Assembly: GCF_014203595.1 (NCBI RefSeq)
Contig: NZ_JACHJK010000003.1
Span: forward strand, 248,001-312,000
DNA length: 64,000 bases
Reading direction: 5' to 3'
Source of the DNA: Streptomyces echinatus
GTDB lineage: Bacteria; Actinomycetota; Actinomycetes; Streptomycetales; Streptomycetaceae
The notes under the pieces are model-generated. The model did no database searches, had not been told where the DNA came from, and was given only the letters and a program-made list of their open reading frames with translations. Both the position numbers and the translations under genes were made by a program. Below are positions 1-8,429 of this stretch, in pieces. Positions within the stretch are counted from its first letter, which is position 1. Every line of letters begins with the position of its first letter.

Positions 1-480
1 CCGCAGCTGCTCGGTCGTCGCCCGGCTCCGAGTGCTGACGGATTCCACCTCGTGAGCGGCGCGGTAGTGCTCCAGGGTGCGGCCGTGCTCCACCGACAGG
101 TCCTTCATCTGCTGCTCGAACCCCTCGGTCGGGTAGCCGCGGTCGTGCATCAGGGAAGTCACGAGCCGGTCCGCGTCGTGGACCGCATCCTCCGGCTGGT
201 CCACGAACTCCTGCTGGATGCTGGTCCACTCGCGCGTGTAGCGATCCCGCGAGGCGGACGGCAGCGGTTTGATCTCCAGCGAGTCGTGCCGCCGCTCGCG
301 CTGCCTCAGCTCGCGCTCAGCAGCCATCCGGCTGTCCGCGCCTTGGACCGTCCGCTCATACTCCGGACCGAAACGCTCACGGAGATGGCGGCGTCGCGTC
401 ATCAGTGAGAGCGCTACAGCAGCCAGGGCGACCACCACCACGATCGGGATGATGATCGCCAGAAGCGTTCCCGTAGACAT
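1..480 (-). CDS. Membrane-anchored hypothetical protein (3' end outside window)
   Basis: The start ATG is at 480 on the minus strand, with a strong GAGGAG ribosome site just upstream, and the frame stays open to the window edge, so the C-terminus is missing. Residues 5-25 form one hydrophobic helix (LLAIIIPIVVVVALAAVAL). An Arg/Glu-rich cytoplasmic region follows, with a segment near residue 110 reading LVTSLMHDRGYPTEGFEQQM. This layout (short N-terminal anchor, charged helical body) is common in Streptomyces proteins of unknown function. I do not recognise a catalytic domain. It lies upstream of and divergent from the SpoIIE gene at 1128, so a role in stress or envelope sensing is possible but is only inference. 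Confidence 0.75.
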   Translation of the reverse strand, partial: MSTGTLLAIIIPIVVVVALAAVALSLMTRRRHLRERFGPEYERTVQGADSRMAAERELRQRERRHDSLEIKPLPSASRDRYTREWTSIQQEFVDQPEDAVHDADRLVTSLMHDRGYPTEGFEQQMKDLSVEHGRTLEHYRAAHEVESVSTRSRATTEQLR

Positions 481-1127
481 GACCACTCACTCCTCGGGAA
501 GCAGTGATGTGCGCCCTACGAGTTCCCCCGTGCACGTACTTCACCCGCCGCATGCGGCGCTCATGCCCAAGCGGCACAGCACAGCATGGGGACCAGGCCG
601 TGGTGGGTGGTGTGCGCCTTGTCGAGCGCTGCCGCCCGCGATTCCACCTGCAGCGACGGTCCTGTCACTGTGCCCCCGATGAAGATCCCGACTCAGCCGT
701 GCCGTGAGTGATGGCCTTCTGTTCCGGGACGCCGCCTTCTGCGAGCGCGGCGAGGCAACGCGATCAGATCGCCGTCGTCATCCGCATGGGAGAAGAGCCG
801 CTCCGGCTCGGGACGCGGGGGCACCTCGGTGAACGTGCGGGGGACGGCATGCCCGGTGTCGGCAGGGGCGGGGTGACGCGGCCAGAACGGTGGAAGAAGT
901 CGGGCCGGAAGACAATCTTGTTCGATTACATGCCCTTCGGAGGCCCCCTCGGGGCCGAGGTCGGGGTCGAACTCATGGTGGGTCCGCCGGGGGGGGCGGC
1001 GGCGCGCAGGGCAAAGGGGCCCGTGTTCCGCACATCTGCGGCCGATGCGCCGCCACATGCACGCTTTCGGCCACGCTGGCTGGAATGCTGGAACAGGGCT
1101 GACCATAGAGGCAGAGGGGGTGAGGGC
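481..1127. other. Intergenic region, no supported gene
   Basis: About 650 bases lie between two divergent genes. Open frames exist on both strands, as expected at this GC content, but none has a recognisable domain. The region should hold the promoters of the flanking genes; I could not assign a clear -35/-10 pair. Confidence 0.5.
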
Positions 1128-2366
1128 GTGGACGACGAGAGCATGCTGCAGGCCCTGACCGGGATGCTCGAGGAGGGCCACCTCGTCGGTTTCGATCAGC
1201 TGCCGGATCTCATCGCCCGGCATGCCGCCCGGGCGGGCCTGGCCGCCATCCGTCTTTACCTGGTCGACCTGCGCGAGCAGGTCCTGCGGGAAGTGACGGG
1301 GCGCGGTCTGGACGCCGCCCAGGGCGGGGAGGTGTTCCCGGTGGAGGGCACGCTGCCCGGCTGGGTGTTCGCCCATAGCCGCGCCCAGGCAGGGGGCGAG
1401 GGGGACGACCGCTGGTGGGTGCCGGTGCTGGACGGCACGGCGCGGCTGGGCGTGATGCGCGCGGATCTGGCCGGCGGTACGAGCCTGGAGCGGCTCCGGG
1501 TGGTGGCGTCCCTGGTGGGGCTGCTGATCGTCAGCAAGCGTCCCAGCAGTGACGCGGCCGCCCGGCTGTCGCGCGTTCAGGCCATGAATGTCGCCGCGGA
1601 GTTGGAGTGGAATCTGATGCCGCCACGCTCGTTCGCCAACCGTGACGTGGTGATCGCGGCCGCGATGGAACCGGCCTACGAGATCGGTGGGGACGCCTTC
1701 GACTACGCCGTCGCCGGCGACCAGGTGCACCTCGCCGTTTTCGACGCCATGGGACACGACAGCCGGGCTGGGCTGACCGCCAACCTGGCCGTGGCCGCCT
1801 GCCGCAATCACCGCCGTCAGGGAGATGATCTGGTCACCACCGGCGAGCGCGTGGAACAGGTGCTGCTGGAGCACTTCGGGCACCACACCTATGTCACCGC
1901 GATCCTGGCCGACCTCAACGCTCACACGGGGCTGCTGAGCTGGATCAGCCGCGGCCACCATCCTCCCGTCCTGATCCGCGCCGGACGCTGGACGACCTCC
2001 CTGGCCTGTCACCCCGCCCACCCGCTGGGAAGCGACCTCGGCATCGCCGCCGTGCTGTGCCGCGAGCAGCTGGAACCCGGCGACCGCATCCTGCTCCACA
2101 CCGACGGCGTCATCGAAGCCCGCGACCCCTCCGGCCGCGAGTTCGGCCTGCAGAACTTCACCGACTTCATCATCCGCCACCACGCCGACGGCCTGCCCGT
2201 ACCCGAAACCCTGCGCCGCCTCATGCGCGCCGTCCTGGACCACCACGGCGGCCAACTCCGCGACGACGCCACCGTCCTCTGCCTGGAATGGCACGGCCCC
2301 AGCCGCAACCTGCAACTCCACCCCCGCGGCAGCGGTACCCCAGTCGGCCAGGGCGAGTGCCAGTAG
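1128..2366 (+). CDS. SpoIIE-family PP2C serine phosphatase
   Basis: A 412-residue protein phosphatase of the SpoIIE/RsbU type. The family dephosphorylates STAS-domain anti-sigma antagonists. Residues 1-130 form a GAF-like sensory region (about 20-120). The metal-dependent phosphatase domain spans about residues 150-400, with the typical motifs EIGGDAFDY, VFDAMGHDSRAG, ISRGHHPPVL, LLHTDGVIEARD and LRDDATVLCL. The aspartates that bind Mn/Mg are in GGDAFD, DAMGH, HTDG and RDDAT. The GTG at 1128 was chosen because a GAGGGGG site precedes it; the frame extends further upstream but without coding character. Its neighbours (ANTAR, RsbW-like kinase, STAS protein) fit a partner-switching stress module. 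Confidence 0.9.
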   Translation: MDDESMLQALTGMLEEGHLVGFDQLPDLIARHAARAGLAAIRLYLVDLREQVLREVTGRGLDAAQGGEVFPVEGTLPGWVFAHSRAQAGGEGDDRWWVPVLDGTARLGVMRADLAGGTSLERLRVVASLVGLLIVSKRPSSDAAARLSRVQAMNVAAELEWNLMPPRSFANRDVVIAAAMEPAYEIGGDAFDYAVAGDQVHLAVFDAMGHDSRAGLTANLAVAACRNHRRQGDDLVTTGERVEQVLLEHFGHHTYVTAILADLNAHTGLLSWISRGHHPPVLIRAGRWTTSLACHPAHPLGSDLGIAAVLCREQLEPGDRILLHTDGVIEARDPSGREFGLQNFTDFIIRHHADGLPVPETLRRLMRAVLDHHGGQLRDDATVLCLEWHGPSRNLQLHPRGSGTPVGQGECQ

Positions 2367-2521
2367 AGGGCAGCGGACAGCCCGGCGGCCACCTGGAGCT
2401 GGCGGCGGAGCACGAGACGGCGTGTGACGACGGCAAAATGCGTTTCCACGCCACCACCATCGCCCTGCCGGGGCCTGTCCTTGAGCCCAGGCAAGCTGAA
2501 GCAGCCGCGGGCTCAGGTTGG

Positions 2522-2930
2522 TCAACTGCGCCGGAGGATGAAGTAGAAGGCGCGGCCGTGGTCGGAGGGTTCGCCGCCGGTCATGATGCCCATGAGGGTG
2601 GCGGGGTCGGCTGCTTTGAAGTAGTCGATCACAGGTCTGCCGTGGTACAGCAGCGCGGTGGTGACGTAGTTGCGGAAGGGGAGCATCCGCAGTCGTCCCC
2701 CGCCTGGGGATGCTTCGGTGTCTGGGTAGAGGCGTCCCTGCTGGCTGCGGCAGATCAGTGGTTCGACGTCGTCGGGGGAGTTGAACCTTTTGCCGTACCA
2801 GAAGCGCATGCCCCGCAGCCGGCGTTGTGCGGAGTGGCCGGTGTCGAGCGGCGTGCCGCGCCAGGTTCCGAGGATCTCCCCGGGATGAACGCTGGCCAGG
2901 GCTTCCCACAGGGCGTCCAGTTCCGCGGCT
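2522..2930 (-). CDS. GXWXG/DUF4334 domain protein (start unresolved)
   Basis: The reading frame ending at 2522 encodes LDALWEALASVHPGEILGTW followed by RGTPLDTGH, MRFWYGKRF and YFKAADPATLMGIM, ending AFYFILRRS. This is the order seen in the GXWXG plus DUF4334 family, small proteins of about 160-180 residues with unknown biochemistry. Convincing coding sequence begins near 2930. No ATG or GTG with a ribosome site occurs in frame close by, and upstream the frame turns into arginine/proline-rich translation. Either a frameshift removed the natural N-terminus or the gene is 5'-truncated. Confidence 0.7.
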
Positions 2931-3209
2931 CGGCGCGATCTGCCGGTCGGCGAGGTGGGGCACGAGGTGAGGGCGGCCTCCCCGGGAACGCCGGGCGGGC
3001 TGGTCGGCGATGTCGAGTGCGAGCCGTACGCCGGCCGTGGCGGTCGTCTTTTCTTCCCCGCCGTCGTCCTCGTCGAGCCCGGGAGCGATCGGGTCGCGCA
3101 GCGGGCGCACCCACACGTCGTGCCCAGCCGTGGGATGGGGTGGATGGTGAGGTGAATGCCGGGCAGGCGCACAGGATGACCGCGTCCCCTGCTCCTCGTG
3201 GATGAGTTC

Positions 3210-3554
3210 ATGACCTCTTCAGCGCACGACGCCACACCCACCACGGCAGAAAGCCGTCTACGCGACGAGGTCGAGCGGCTGCGCACCGAGAACAGACAGC
3301 TCCACCGGGCCCTCGCCTCGCACGCCGTCGTCGACCAGGCCATCGGCGTCCTGACGGTCCTGGGCCAGATCACGCCTCAGGACGGCTTCACCGTGCTGCG
3401 CGAGGCCTCCCAGCACACCAACACCAGACTGTCCGCGGTCGCCGAGCAGGTCCTCAAGCACGCCCAGGGCGCGGCACTGCCCGAGGTGCTGCGAGCGGAA
3501 CTGCGCGCGGCCCTGGCCCGCCACACCGGCCCGCGGTCAGACTCCTCACCCTGA
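3210..3554 (+). CDS. ANTAR-domain protein
   Basis: A 114-residue protein (118 if the ATG at 3198 is used). Residues about 20-40 form a coiled-coil helix (RLRDEVERLRTENRQLHRAL), and the ANTAR helical bundle follows, with the motif VVDQAIGVLTVLGQITPQDG and then FTVLREASQHTN. ANTAR domains bind paired RNA hexaloops and antiterminate transcription. No GAF or receiver domain is attached, so this is a stand-alone form that may take its signal from a partner. It sits among phosphatase and kinase genes of the stress module. I see no terminator or antiterminator hairpin target next to it. Confidence 0.82.
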   Translation: MTSSAHDATPTTAESRLRDEVERLRTENRQLHRALASHAVVDQAIGVLTVLGQITPQDGFTVLREASQHTNTRLSAVAEQVLKHAQGAALPEVLRAELRAALARHTGPRSDSSP

Positions 3555-3575
3555 TCCGTGCGGCCGCTATGGCGT

Positions 3576-4046
3576 CTACTGCCAGGGGCGGGGGACGTCG
3601 GGAGGGTCGGCCAGGGCGATGCGGGCACGGACACGTTTGCCGCCCGGCTCACGATGTGCCTCGAAGCTCTGGGCGACGGCCATGACGATCTCCAGGCCGT
3701 GCTGGCCCACCCGGCCCCCATCGGCCGCCCGCGCCACCGGCAGCACCGGATCACTGTCCCGCACCACTATCTCCACCGCCCCGCCCGCAAGCGACAGGTC
3801 CACTGACACCGGGCCCGGAGCGTACTTGAGAGCGTTGGTGACCAGTTCGCTGACGACCAACTGGGTCAGGTCCAGGACACGCTGCGAGACGGGCAGGCCG
3901 TGCTCATCCCGCACTCCGGCCAGGAAGTCAGCGGCCAGGAGACGGGCCCGGGCGATACAGCCGCGGTCCCCCTCCAGGGCCACGACGATCCGTGGAAGGC
4001 GGCCTCTCGGTGCTGTGCCGTCTTCCCTCACCAGACCTGACCCCAT
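3576..4046 (-). CDS. RsbW/SpoIIAB-like ATP-binding anti-sigma kinase
   Basis: A 156-residue GHKL ATPase of the anti-sigma factor type common in Streptomyces. The N box is in LVVSELVTNALKYAPG (about residue 70), and the G1-like segment is VRDSDPVLPVARAADGG followed by GQHGLEIVMAVAQSF. The family phosphorylates STAS antagonists and binds SigB/SigF-type factors. The N-terminal 20 residues are poorly conserved, so the true start may be internal (an alternative is IVVALEGD near residue 20). It is convergent with the ANTAR gene and divergent from the frameshifted STAS gene at 4202, a natural target for it. Confidence 0.85.
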   Translation of the reverse strand: MGSGLVREDGTAPRGRLPRIVVALEGDRGCIARARLLAADFLAGVRDEHGLPVSQRVLDLTQLVVSELVTNALKYAPGPVSVDLSLAGGAVEIVVRDSDPVLPVARAADGGRVGQHGLEIVMAVAQSFEAHREPGGKRVRARIALADPPDVPRPWQ

Positions 4047-4201
4047 CCGGCCGCCTTCTCCGTCCTAAACCCTGCTCGAATACCCACCGATCCCCCGGGG
4101 CACGCCTTTGATCTGCTGTTGGATCTTCCACACGCGGGCATCACCCGTTCCGGGTGCTGCGGCGGTTCAGACGCAGGGGCGCGTGTGCCAGTATCACCGG
4201 C

Positions 4202-4581
4202 ATGGCTGAGGAAGAAATGGTGAATGCCGAACAAGCAGAGCAGCCAGGCGGGCTGTCGGTCGTCGTCACCACCCCCGATGACAGCATCCGCGTCGTCACC
4301 GCGGCCGGGAGATCGACCACCACACCGGTGACACACTCGGGCAGGCACTCGAGGTCTCCGACACTCTCAGCCCTCGGGTCGTGGTGGAACTGAGCCAGGT
4401 CACCTTCATGGACTCCAGCGGCATCAACGTTCTCCTCGCCGCCCGCCGCGCCCTCAGCGAGGCCGGCGGCTGGCTGCGCCTGGCCGCAGCAGCCGACTCG
4501 GTCCTGCGCACCCTGCAACTCGTCGGCCTCGACACCATCATCGACTGCCACGAAACCCTCCACCAGGCACTCAGCAACTGA
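4202..4581 (+). pseudogene. STAS anti-anti-sigma factor with single-base frameshift
   Basis: The first part starts at ATG 4202 (MAEEEMVNAEQAEQPGGLS) and reads to VVTAAG. After the GGG at 4307-4309 the frame changes. Adding one G restores GEIDHHTGDTLGQALEV and then VVVELSQVTFMDSSGINVLL and the C-terminal half to the stop at 4579-4581. The phospho-acceptor motif MDSSG is intact, so the protein would be a normal SpoIIAA/RsbV-type antagonist of about 126 residues without the deletion. The rest is well preserved, so the event is recent, or it is a sequence error in a G run. Confidence 0.82.
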
Positions 4582-4639
4582 TAGGCCCCTCTACCGCGAC
4601 CAGCCAGCGGCCGGGCGCCGCTCCCGGCTGCTAGAGGGA

Positions 4640-4720
4640 ACCACCAGGTAGGAGTACTGATCCGCCACGTCGCTAAGGTTGACGCGCAGCAACTCCTCGC
4701 CTCGGGACCCCACGACGTGA
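4640..4720 (-). other. Remnant resembling the 3' end of the gene at 6247-6765
   Basis: On the minus strand the segment reads ELLRVNLSDVADQYSYLVV. Positions 4655-4695 closely match 6243-6283, the tail of the intact gene at 6247 (VLRVSLGDVED). Together with a STAS fragment at 5944-6038 that matches the STAS gene at 4202, this suggests that a two-gene block was duplicated and then decayed around the insertion element at 5260-5771. Confidence 0.4.
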
Positions 4721-5254
4721 CCTGCTCGGTGGCCGGTCGTTGAGTACGGCATCGCGCCACGAGTCCTCCCCCTCGGGATGCGCGATTTCTCGTGAGCGCC
4801 CGGACTTCCATCGCCGGCCCCGGGCCCTCACGTCCGTCATTCTGTGGCCAGCACCTCGGCCGTCTCCTCATCGGTGAGGGTGACCCGGGCGCCGGGCATG
4901 CTGCCCCGTTTCCCGGTCCGCGCGATGAACTTCCCTCGGGCCACATCCTCGCGGAGCCGTGCATCATCGCCCGCCCGCCCGCGGCGAGTGTCAGGTGGAA
5001 GCGGCACGCGGCCACCATGCGGTCGTGGCACGAGCCGTGTCAGGGCGGGCCGAGGCCGGGCTCCCGGCGCCGGCAGGTGGCGACGGCCAGGGCGCCGCAC
5101 GCCCAGCAGGGCCGCGGTGACGGCGGCGTGCTGCGCGCCGGGTAGCCGGAGCCCCGGGTAGAACCGCCGGGCGCCGGATCGAGAACGGCCGGATCGATGG
5201 CGAGCGCAGTGAGGATATGCAGGCCAACCCGCATGCTCGCCTCCCTGATGCTCG
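4721..5254. other. Decayed intergenic stretch
   Basis: No complete gene is supported. On the minus strand one frame ends RTGKRGSMPGARVTLTDEET close to 4837, and another begins MRVGLHILTALAID near 5234 behind an AGGGAGG site but soon loses coding character. Both look like remnants of small genes rather than working ones. Confidence 0.35.
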
Positions 5255-5259
5255 CCCCC

Positions 5260-5771
5260 TGTCCCGTGACAGCGAAGATGGATCCATTGCCACCGAAGTT
5301 TGACTGCAAGCGAGGATTGATGAGCCGCCGTATATCCCAAGGTGCACTGGTCGTCGGCTCGATCGGCGTCCTGATCAACACCGTGGACGCGATCAGGACC
5401 GGGCGCCTGGAGCCGCACGATGTCTTCCCCGCCCTGGTCGCGCTCGGTGCGGGTGGTGAACTGCTCAAAGAGCGGCGGCCCCGGGCTGCAAAGGCGTTGT
5501 ACGCCGTGGCGTCGGTGCTGCTGGTAGTTGCGGGATCCGTCGCGGGTGCCCGGGCATGGGCCTCCCTCTTCAGGGGCACGGCCTATAACTGGCTCGACCT
5601 CGGACTCGGGGTTCTGGTCGTGCTCTACGTTGCCGTCGCTACGGGTCAGCTGCTCGCGCGCCCGTCCCGCAGAGCATCGAGGTCTCGCACGAATGCCGGC
5701 ATGCTCAGCGAGTAGCACCGGCGCTGGTCGAACTTCGGTGGCAATGGATCAATCTTCGCTGTCACGGGACA
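5260..5771. mobile_element. Non-autonomous insertion cassette with 45-bp terminal inverted repeats
   Basis: The left end (5260-5304) and the reverse complement of the right end (5727-5771) match at 43 of 45 positions. The outer tips read TGTCCCGTGACAGCGAAGAT and the inner part includes ATCCATTGCCACCGAAG. Five C residues flank each side (5255-5259 and 5772-5776), consistent with a 5-bp target duplication, although a C run is low complexity. No transposase lies inside; the only gene is the membrane-protein gene at 5320. The TG...CA tips recall IS21-type ends, while the 5-bp duplication and long repeats also fit Tn3-type ends. The family is unassigned. Movement would need a transposase supplied in trans. 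Confidence 0.75.
5320..5715 (+). CDS. Small multi-pass membrane protein carried by the cassette
   Basis: A 131-residue protein starting at ATG 5320, 15 bases inside the left inverted repeat and behind GAGG. It has three to four hydrophobic segments: ISQGALVVGSIGVLINTV (residues 5-22), a weaker one about 40-50, ALYAVASVLLVVAGSVAGA (about 62-80) and LDLGLGVLVVLYVAVATGQL (about 91-110). The C-terminus is basic. The stop at 5713-5715 lies just before the right repeat, so the gene fills the element exactly. I do not recognise the family. Its function could be anything from a fitness factor to immunity; being the sole passenger suggests selection for it. Confidence 0.7.
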   Translation: MSRRISQGALVVGSIGVLINTVDAIRTGRLEPHDVFPALVALGAGGELLKERRPRAAKALYAVASVLLVVAGSVAGARAWASLFRGTAYNWLDLGLGVLVVLYVAVATGQLLARPSRRASRSRTNAGMLSE

Positions 5772-5800
5772 CCCCCGCCGTAATGCCGGGCTGGGAACGT

Positions 5801-5943
5801 GTGAACGACACATCCCGTCCCGTCTCGACATGCTCTGCTTCACCCGCCGCGTCATCGAGCAGCAGACCGCCCGCCCGGCACAAGACCGAGCAAGGCAGGA
5901 TGAGGAACGACGGCCACCCGAACCGCAATGGCTGATCCAGTAA
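5801..5943 (+). pseudogene. DUF6233-like N-terminal remnant
   Basis: From GTG 5801 the sequence begins VNDTSR; a tandem 5-base duplication (CCCGT CCCGT, about 5813-5822) then shifts the frame. Removing one copy gives RLDMLCFTRRVIEQQTARPA and later RRPPEPQWLIQ before TAA at 5941. This resembles the N-terminal helix of DUF6233 proteins, which are abundant in Streptomyces and of unknown function. The rest of the gene is absent. It lies directly beside the right end of the insertion cassette. Confidence 0.4.
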
Positions 5944-6038
5944 CGCTGGCCAGGGACAACGTCGACATCCTTCTCACCGCCCACCACATCCTCAGCGAGG
6001 CCGGCGGCTGGCTGCGCCCGGACGGAACAGCCTCATGA
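5944..6038 (+). pseudogene. STAS-domain fragment
   Basis: The segment encodes NVDILLTAHHILSEAGGWLR and then a stop at 6036. It closely parallels INVLLAARRALSEAGGWLR in the STAS gene at 4202, also at the DNA level (cctcagcgaggccggcggct is shared). Only about 30 codons survive, without the phospho-acceptor motif. It is a broken paralogue that supports the duplication proposed for this locus. Confidence 0.6.
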
Positions 6039-6246
6039 CGAGCGGGGAGCACCAGACGCTGATACGGAAGCCGCTGCTGCACAGGGCCCGCCGTGTTCGA
6101 AGACTCGACGCGAAGGTGGACCTGCCGCAGATGAGCAGCGACTCCATAACCCAGGCCTGCACCGCCCGCACGGCAGTTGAGGCAAACGCCGCAAGCCGCG
6201 GAACGCGTAAGCTCCATCGGTACATGAGCGACCTGTAGCTGGAGTA

Positions 6247-6765
6247 TCAGTCCTCCACGTCGCCAAGGCTGACGCGCAGCACGTGCATGCCCATCACCAG
6301 GTTGGCCAGAGAACCCTCGCCCCGGTTCGACGAAAGCCGGGCTCTTTCACGGCTTCCATGATCGGCCGCGAGCTGTGTGGCGAGGAGATCCGCTCCCGCC
6401 ATCGCGGCTGCCACGGACGCGGCCTGTCCCGGCCGCTCCTCCTCGTCCTCGGGCGGCATCATCTGCACAGCGGTCCGCTGCAACCGGTTGATGATCACCA
6501 AAGAGGGCAGCGTCGCGGCCGCCCCGACCGTCTCCGTCCAGCCACCGACCACCGCGGCGAAGCCCTGATAGAACTCATCATCGGTCCGGGTCGCTGCGGT
6601 GATCTCCAGCTCCACCGCCGCCAGCAAGGCACCCAGCAGCCGGAGCCGGTCATCAGGCCGCGGCCCATCAGGCCGGGACTCGGGATCCATCACCGGCGCG
6701 GCTCGCATCGCGACCAAAGCCGAGTAGACCTGATCCACACCCACCTGGTGTCCGCTGTCACTCAC
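6247..6765 (-). CDS. Hypothetical protein (172 aa)
   Basis: The sequence is alanine-rich and mostly helical (RLLGALLAAVELEITAATRT, LPSLVIINRLQRTAVQMMPP, QAASVAAAMAGADLLATQL), ending VLRVSLGDVED. No motif is recognised. GTG 6765 was chosen as start because GGTGAAG lies about ten bases upstream; later methionines at 6708 and 6690 have no clear ribosome site. It runs convergent to the STAS-fragment side and divergent from the STAS gene at 7180. A decayed copy of its tail at 4640-4720 implies that it belongs to a duplicated stress-locus unit. Confidence 0.55.
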   Translation of the reverse strand: MSDSGHQVGVDQVYSALVAMRAAPVMDPESRPDGPRPDDRLRLLGALLAAVELEITAATRTDDEFYQGFAAVVGGWTETVGAAATLPSLVIINRLQRTAVQMMPPEDEEERPGQAASVAAAMAGADLLATQLAADHGSRERARLSSNRGEGSLANLVMGMHVLRVSLGDVED

Positions 6766-7179
6766 AACGACAGCTTCACCGTAACTCGCCGAACAGTCGA
6801 CCAACCTCACGCGTGCCGTGCAGGTCCTCGTCGGCACGCGTCACCAAGCGACGCGTGGGCCTGAGCGGGTCAGTCGGTGCACGTGTCGAGCATGGACGAC
6901 AGTGCCGTCTTCCCCGCGTCGGTGGTGGTCAGCTACCCAACGCACTTGACGGGCGTAGTCCTTGGCGCAGCTGCGTCGCCGGCCACGGACACCCGGGCGA
7001 CCTCCGTCTGTACAACTGGGCCGCACCGATCTGACCACGGCCACCAGTCACCTGCCGCAGCACCGCTCGGTCCGCGTCCATCCTATCGATCTCTTCGGCT
7101 GGCCGAGCACGGTGGACAGCGCGCCACCTGGAAGCGTTTGCTGGACGCCAAAGGCGTGTCGGCCGCTCGAGAGGGCGCC

Positions 7180-7530
7180 GTGAACGAAGCGATCTGCGTC
7201 TCGGTAGAGCACCACGGACCCGAGCGCTGCGAGGTGACCGTGGCCGGGGAACTGGACGTCCTGACGGCCATGGAACTACGCCATGTCCTGCAAGAAGCGA
7301 TCACCACGGCCCGGGTGACCGTGGTCGACCTCTCGCGTCTGCAGTTCTGTGACTGCACCGGCCTCAGTGCCCTCCTCGCCGCCCACCGTGTGGCAAAGGA
7401 GCGCGGCACCGCACTGCGCCTGCGCGCGGTGCCCTACCCACTCGCCCGCCTACTGCGGCTCACCCGTACCGGCAGCGTCTTCGCCATAGACGCAGCACCC
7501 GCACCCGCGGCACTGCACCGGACCGCATGA
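7180..7530 (+). CDS. STAS-domain anti-sigma factor antagonist
   Basis: A 116-residue stand-alone STAS protein, with GTG 7180 preceded by GAGAGG. The domain runs through ERCEVTVAGELDVLTAMELR, VTVVDLSRLQFCDCTGLSA and LRLRAVPYPLARLLRLTRTG. The phospho-acceptor loop is CDCTG instead of the common DSSG, so the acceptor would be the threonine. It is the only undamaged STAS gene here, against two frameshifted copies and a fragment, so it may be the working partner for the RsbW-like kinase at 3576 and the phosphatases at 1128 and 8854. Confidence 0.85.
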   Translation: MNEAICVSVEHHGPERCEVTVAGELDVLTAMELRHVLQEAITTARVTVVDLSRLQFCDCTGLSALLAAHRVAKERGTALRLRAVPYPLARLLRLTRTGSVFAIDAAPAPAALHRTA

Positions 7531-7658
7531 TCAGCCCGCCTGCGAAGCGGCTGAGGGCCAGACGATCCCGCGGTCAGCCATCTCAATCGCCTATGTGGCC
7601 GGCAGGGCGATGTGGCGGCGCCCCTGAGTCAGCGGTGCCGCACCTCCGCCTCTGTGGG

Positions 7659-8213
7659 TCATGAGCGCAGGAAAGGAGCTGCGGCATGGCGTGTGAGCCA
7701 GGCGCTGGCAAGTCCGATGACGGCGCCCGCGGCGACATCGCTGGGGTAATGGGCGCCTGACTGCACCCGTTCGAGGGCCACCATGGCGGCCGGCACCGCG
7801 CACAGCGCGCCTGCGCCCGGCCAGGCAGGGGCGACGGCGGCGGTGAAAGCGAACGCGGCCGCGGTGTGCCCGGAGGGGAACGAGGACGAGTCGGGGCGGT
7901 CGGCGACCTCGTCGTGCGGGATCCACTCCACCGGTGGCCGGGGACGGTCAGCGAGCTGCTTGCACAAACCGTTCGCCGCCAGCTGCGCCGCTGCCAGCGC
8001 ACCCAGCCCGGCGGCTGCGGTCCTACGGCCCGGCCGGCCGCCCAGCAAGGCCATGACAGCGGCAGCTGTACACCACAGCTTCGTGCTCTCCGCAAACTCC
8101 TCCACCGCCGACAGCACCTTGGCGGCCCCCCGCGGAATGCGGGAAGCCGCCCGCCGGGTCAGACTCCGGTCAGCTCTCTGCAGGCCCGCCAGCAACCTCA
8201 TGCCACTGCGCAT
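7659..8213 (-). CDS. PAP2-family membrane phosphatase
   Basis: A 184-residue integral membrane phosphatase. The three PAP2 signatures are present in order: KQLADRPRP, SSFPSGHTAAAFAF and ERVQSGAHYPSDVAAGAVIG, which supply the Lys/Arg, Ser-Gly-His and His-Asp active-site residues. Hydrophobic helices surround them. The family removes phosphate from lipid phosphates such as undecaprenyl diphosphate or phosphatidic acid. ATG 8213 follows GGGGGG almost directly; the ATG at 8201 is an alternative with better spacing. The frame extends 70 codons further upstream but without coding character. Confidence 0.85.
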   Translation of the reverse strand: MRSGMRLLAGLQRADRSLTRRAASRIPRGAAKVLSAVEEFAESTKLWCTAAAVMALLGGRPGRRTAAAGLGALAAAQLAANGLCKQLADRPRPPVEWIPHDEVADRPDSSSFPSGHTAAAFAFTAAVAPAWPGAGALCAVPAAMVALERVQSGAHYPSDVAAGAVIGLASAWLTRHAAAPFLRS

Positions 8214-8429
8214 ACCCCCCAAGCGGTGTGAGGTATGCAGCCGGGCAGCCGCGTTCAGCCCGTCATCCGCTGCACGGCCCAAGATCGTCGGCATCGGGCC
8301 GCCACCAACAACGCAGGCTTGCCCAGGGGCACCAGTCCGACCTGGTACGAGAGGCGTCATGGTCAGCATGTGCGGGACATCAGGCTGGACCTCTCCGTAC
8401 ACACCGGCGGCGGCGCCTACCACGGGCGT

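Noticed and set aside
693..3116. Long minus-strand open frame of about 800 codons across the first SpoIIE gene
   Set aside because: It lies opposite the phosphatase gene in a frame opened by high GC, has no domain, and its composition is Arg/Pro/Gly-rich.
5260..5304. Inverted repeat as a transcription terminator of the membrane gene
   Set aside because: The two halves are 422 bases apart and flank the gene, so they cannot form a simple terminator hairpin.
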